From assembly GCA_002751075.1 (NCBI GenBank), contig NAOQ01000150.1, positions 57,935 through 79,824 of the forward strand: a stretch of DNA of 21,890 bases. The letters are read 5' to 3'. The notes beneath the pieces were generated by a model that saw only the letters and a program-made list of their open reading frames with translations, had not been told where the DNA came from and made no database searches. Positions 21,501 through 21,890 of the stretch are shown piece by piece. The DNA comes from Ichthyophonus hoferi. Its lineage: Eukaryota; Opisthokonta; Ichthyosporea; Ichthyophonida; Ichthyophonidae. A program made the position numbers and the translations under genes. Numbering within the stretch: the stretch's first letter is position 1; every line of letters starts with the position of its first letter.

Positions 21501-21804
21501 TACCACTCATTACTACTAATTGGTAGTCATTAGTATGAACTATTTTTCATTGACTGTCATTAAGCTGGACGATATAGGTATAACATAACACCAACAACTA
21601 TCATTAAAACCACCTGATCTCTGGTCACTCCCTGCAACCCTATTTCATCTCTAAACCACTTACATTCTTGGCTTTAAAAAGATATGATTGGGTTTCAATA
21701 TCAAATACTTTCATATCGTTCTCCTTGCCACCTATGGCGATCTGGTTAAAGGCTTGGGGATTGACACGTAAACGGGAGATATCTAACTTGGTATCTAAGT
21801 CAAA
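18566..21804 (-). CDS. WDR74: WDR74 (Nsa1-like) WD-repeat protein, 3' eight exons (partial)
   Basis: Nucleolar WD40 propeller protein. Family members (human WDR74, yeast Nsa1) join pre-60S ribosomes and are released by the AAA ATPase NVL2/Rix7. Minus-strand exons in transcript order: 21804-21664, 21338-21231, 20817-20720, 20452-20354, 19856-19757, 19608-19521, 18977-18879, 18648-18566. All phases join to 271 aa. Landmarks against human WDR74: GGKENDMKVFDIE (GGKENALKIWDLQ), FKAKN (FRAKN), VDLRVPVWVTDLHFVP (LDLRVPIWDQDIQFLP), VRLYD, VASVGLDRYARVHNI (LASCGLDRVLRIHRI), VYLKQRLNC (VYLKSQLNC), then an acidic linker with VDVWDTM (TDELWASL). The C-terminus is basic (IKRKSK ... APKKKKKSDE), a likely nuclear signal. 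The N-terminal 120-130 residues and the start codon lie beyond the right edge. The donor at 20353 is GTTGGT. The stop TGA overlaps TGATTGG. Confidence 0.92.
19861..19892 (-). other. 8-bp inverted repeat around a branch-point-like site at a WDR74 acceptor
   Basis: In transcript sense ACCAATCA and TGATTGGT form a perfect 8-bp inverted repeat with a 16-nt loop. The loop holds GCTAAC, a good match to a branch point, and a pyrimidine-rich stretch. The stem ends four bases before the exon, directly followed by ATAG and exon 19856-19757. The structure is inferred from complementarity only. Confidence 0.55.
21170..21206. repeat. CTATAC hexamer repeat
   Basis: About six imperfect CTATAC units in a WDR74 intron. 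Confidence 0.75.
21376..21535. repeat. 10-bp repeat TACTCATTGG
   Basis: Four exact-period units at 21381, 21391, 21401 and 21411 (CACTCATTAG, TGCTCATTGG, TACTCATTGG, TACTTATTGG), then decayed copies to about 21535. It sits in the WDR74 intron 21339-21663, and in transcript sense the unit reads CCAATGAGTA. Confidence 0.8.
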
Positions 21805-21810
21805 CTGCAA

Positions 21811-21890
21811 TATAGTATAGTATAGTATAGTATAGTATAGTATAGTATAGTATAGTATAGTATAGCATAATATAGTATAGTATAGTGTAG
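21811..21890. repeat. TATAG pentamer array
   Basis: Sixteen nearly perfect TATAG units run to the window edge, in the WDR74 intron just upstream (in transcript sense) of exon 21804-21664. In transcript sense this is CTATA. Confidence 0.95.

Overview
The window is a piece of an AT-rich (roughly two-thirds A+T by eye) eukaryotic nuclear genome with intron-rich genes. It holds three recognisable host genes, reconstructed here by joining GT-AG exons in frame and comparing with remembered family sequences. No search was run. The combination of a Sec14/CRAL-TRIO domain fused to a tyrosine phosphatase (PTPN9/MEG2 type), a REEP1-4-like ER-shaping protein and WDR74 points to an animal. The compact spacing (three genes in about 18 kb) and high AT suggest an invertebrate, possibly an early-branching one such as a sponge, but the species cannot be fixed from the sequence.

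Layout. Bases 1-3670 are mostly repeats and non-coding sequence, with one orphan candidate exon on the minus strand (573-659) and a weak, decayed retroelement-like fragment (1906-2529). Bases 3671-13149 (+) are a complete 20-exon PTPN9-like gene of about 577 aa. Bases 13150-14646 are gene-free. Bases 14647-17949 (+) are a five-exon REEP1-4-like gene of about 157 aa. Bases 21804-18566 (-) are the last eight exons (271 aa) of WDR74. Its 5' part lies beyond the right edge. REEP and WDR74 converge with about 616 bp between stop codons. The three genes have unrelated jobs (tyrosine dephosphorylation at secretory membranes, ER tubule shaping, 60S ribosome assembly), so I infer no pathway link.

The most unusual signal is not a gene. 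The heptamer TGATTGG and its complement CCAATCA occur about 37 times, where base composition predicts about 2-3. They cluster almost wholly in the genic part (6.3-13.3 and 15.6-21.7 kb). Many copies lie within about 15 nt of splice sites, and some form inverted pairs that bracket a branch-point-like sequence just before a 3' splice site. Four copies overlap coding sequence, one of them creating the WDR74 stop codon. The heptamer fits the CCAAT-box/NF-Y consensus, but its abundance and position are unusual. Other structure includes pentanucleotide CTATA arrays that keep the same sense orientation in genes on both strands, a 30-bp minisatellite carrying ATTGG, a 10-bp repeat carrying CATTGG, and a tandem duplication that copied an exon end into its intron.
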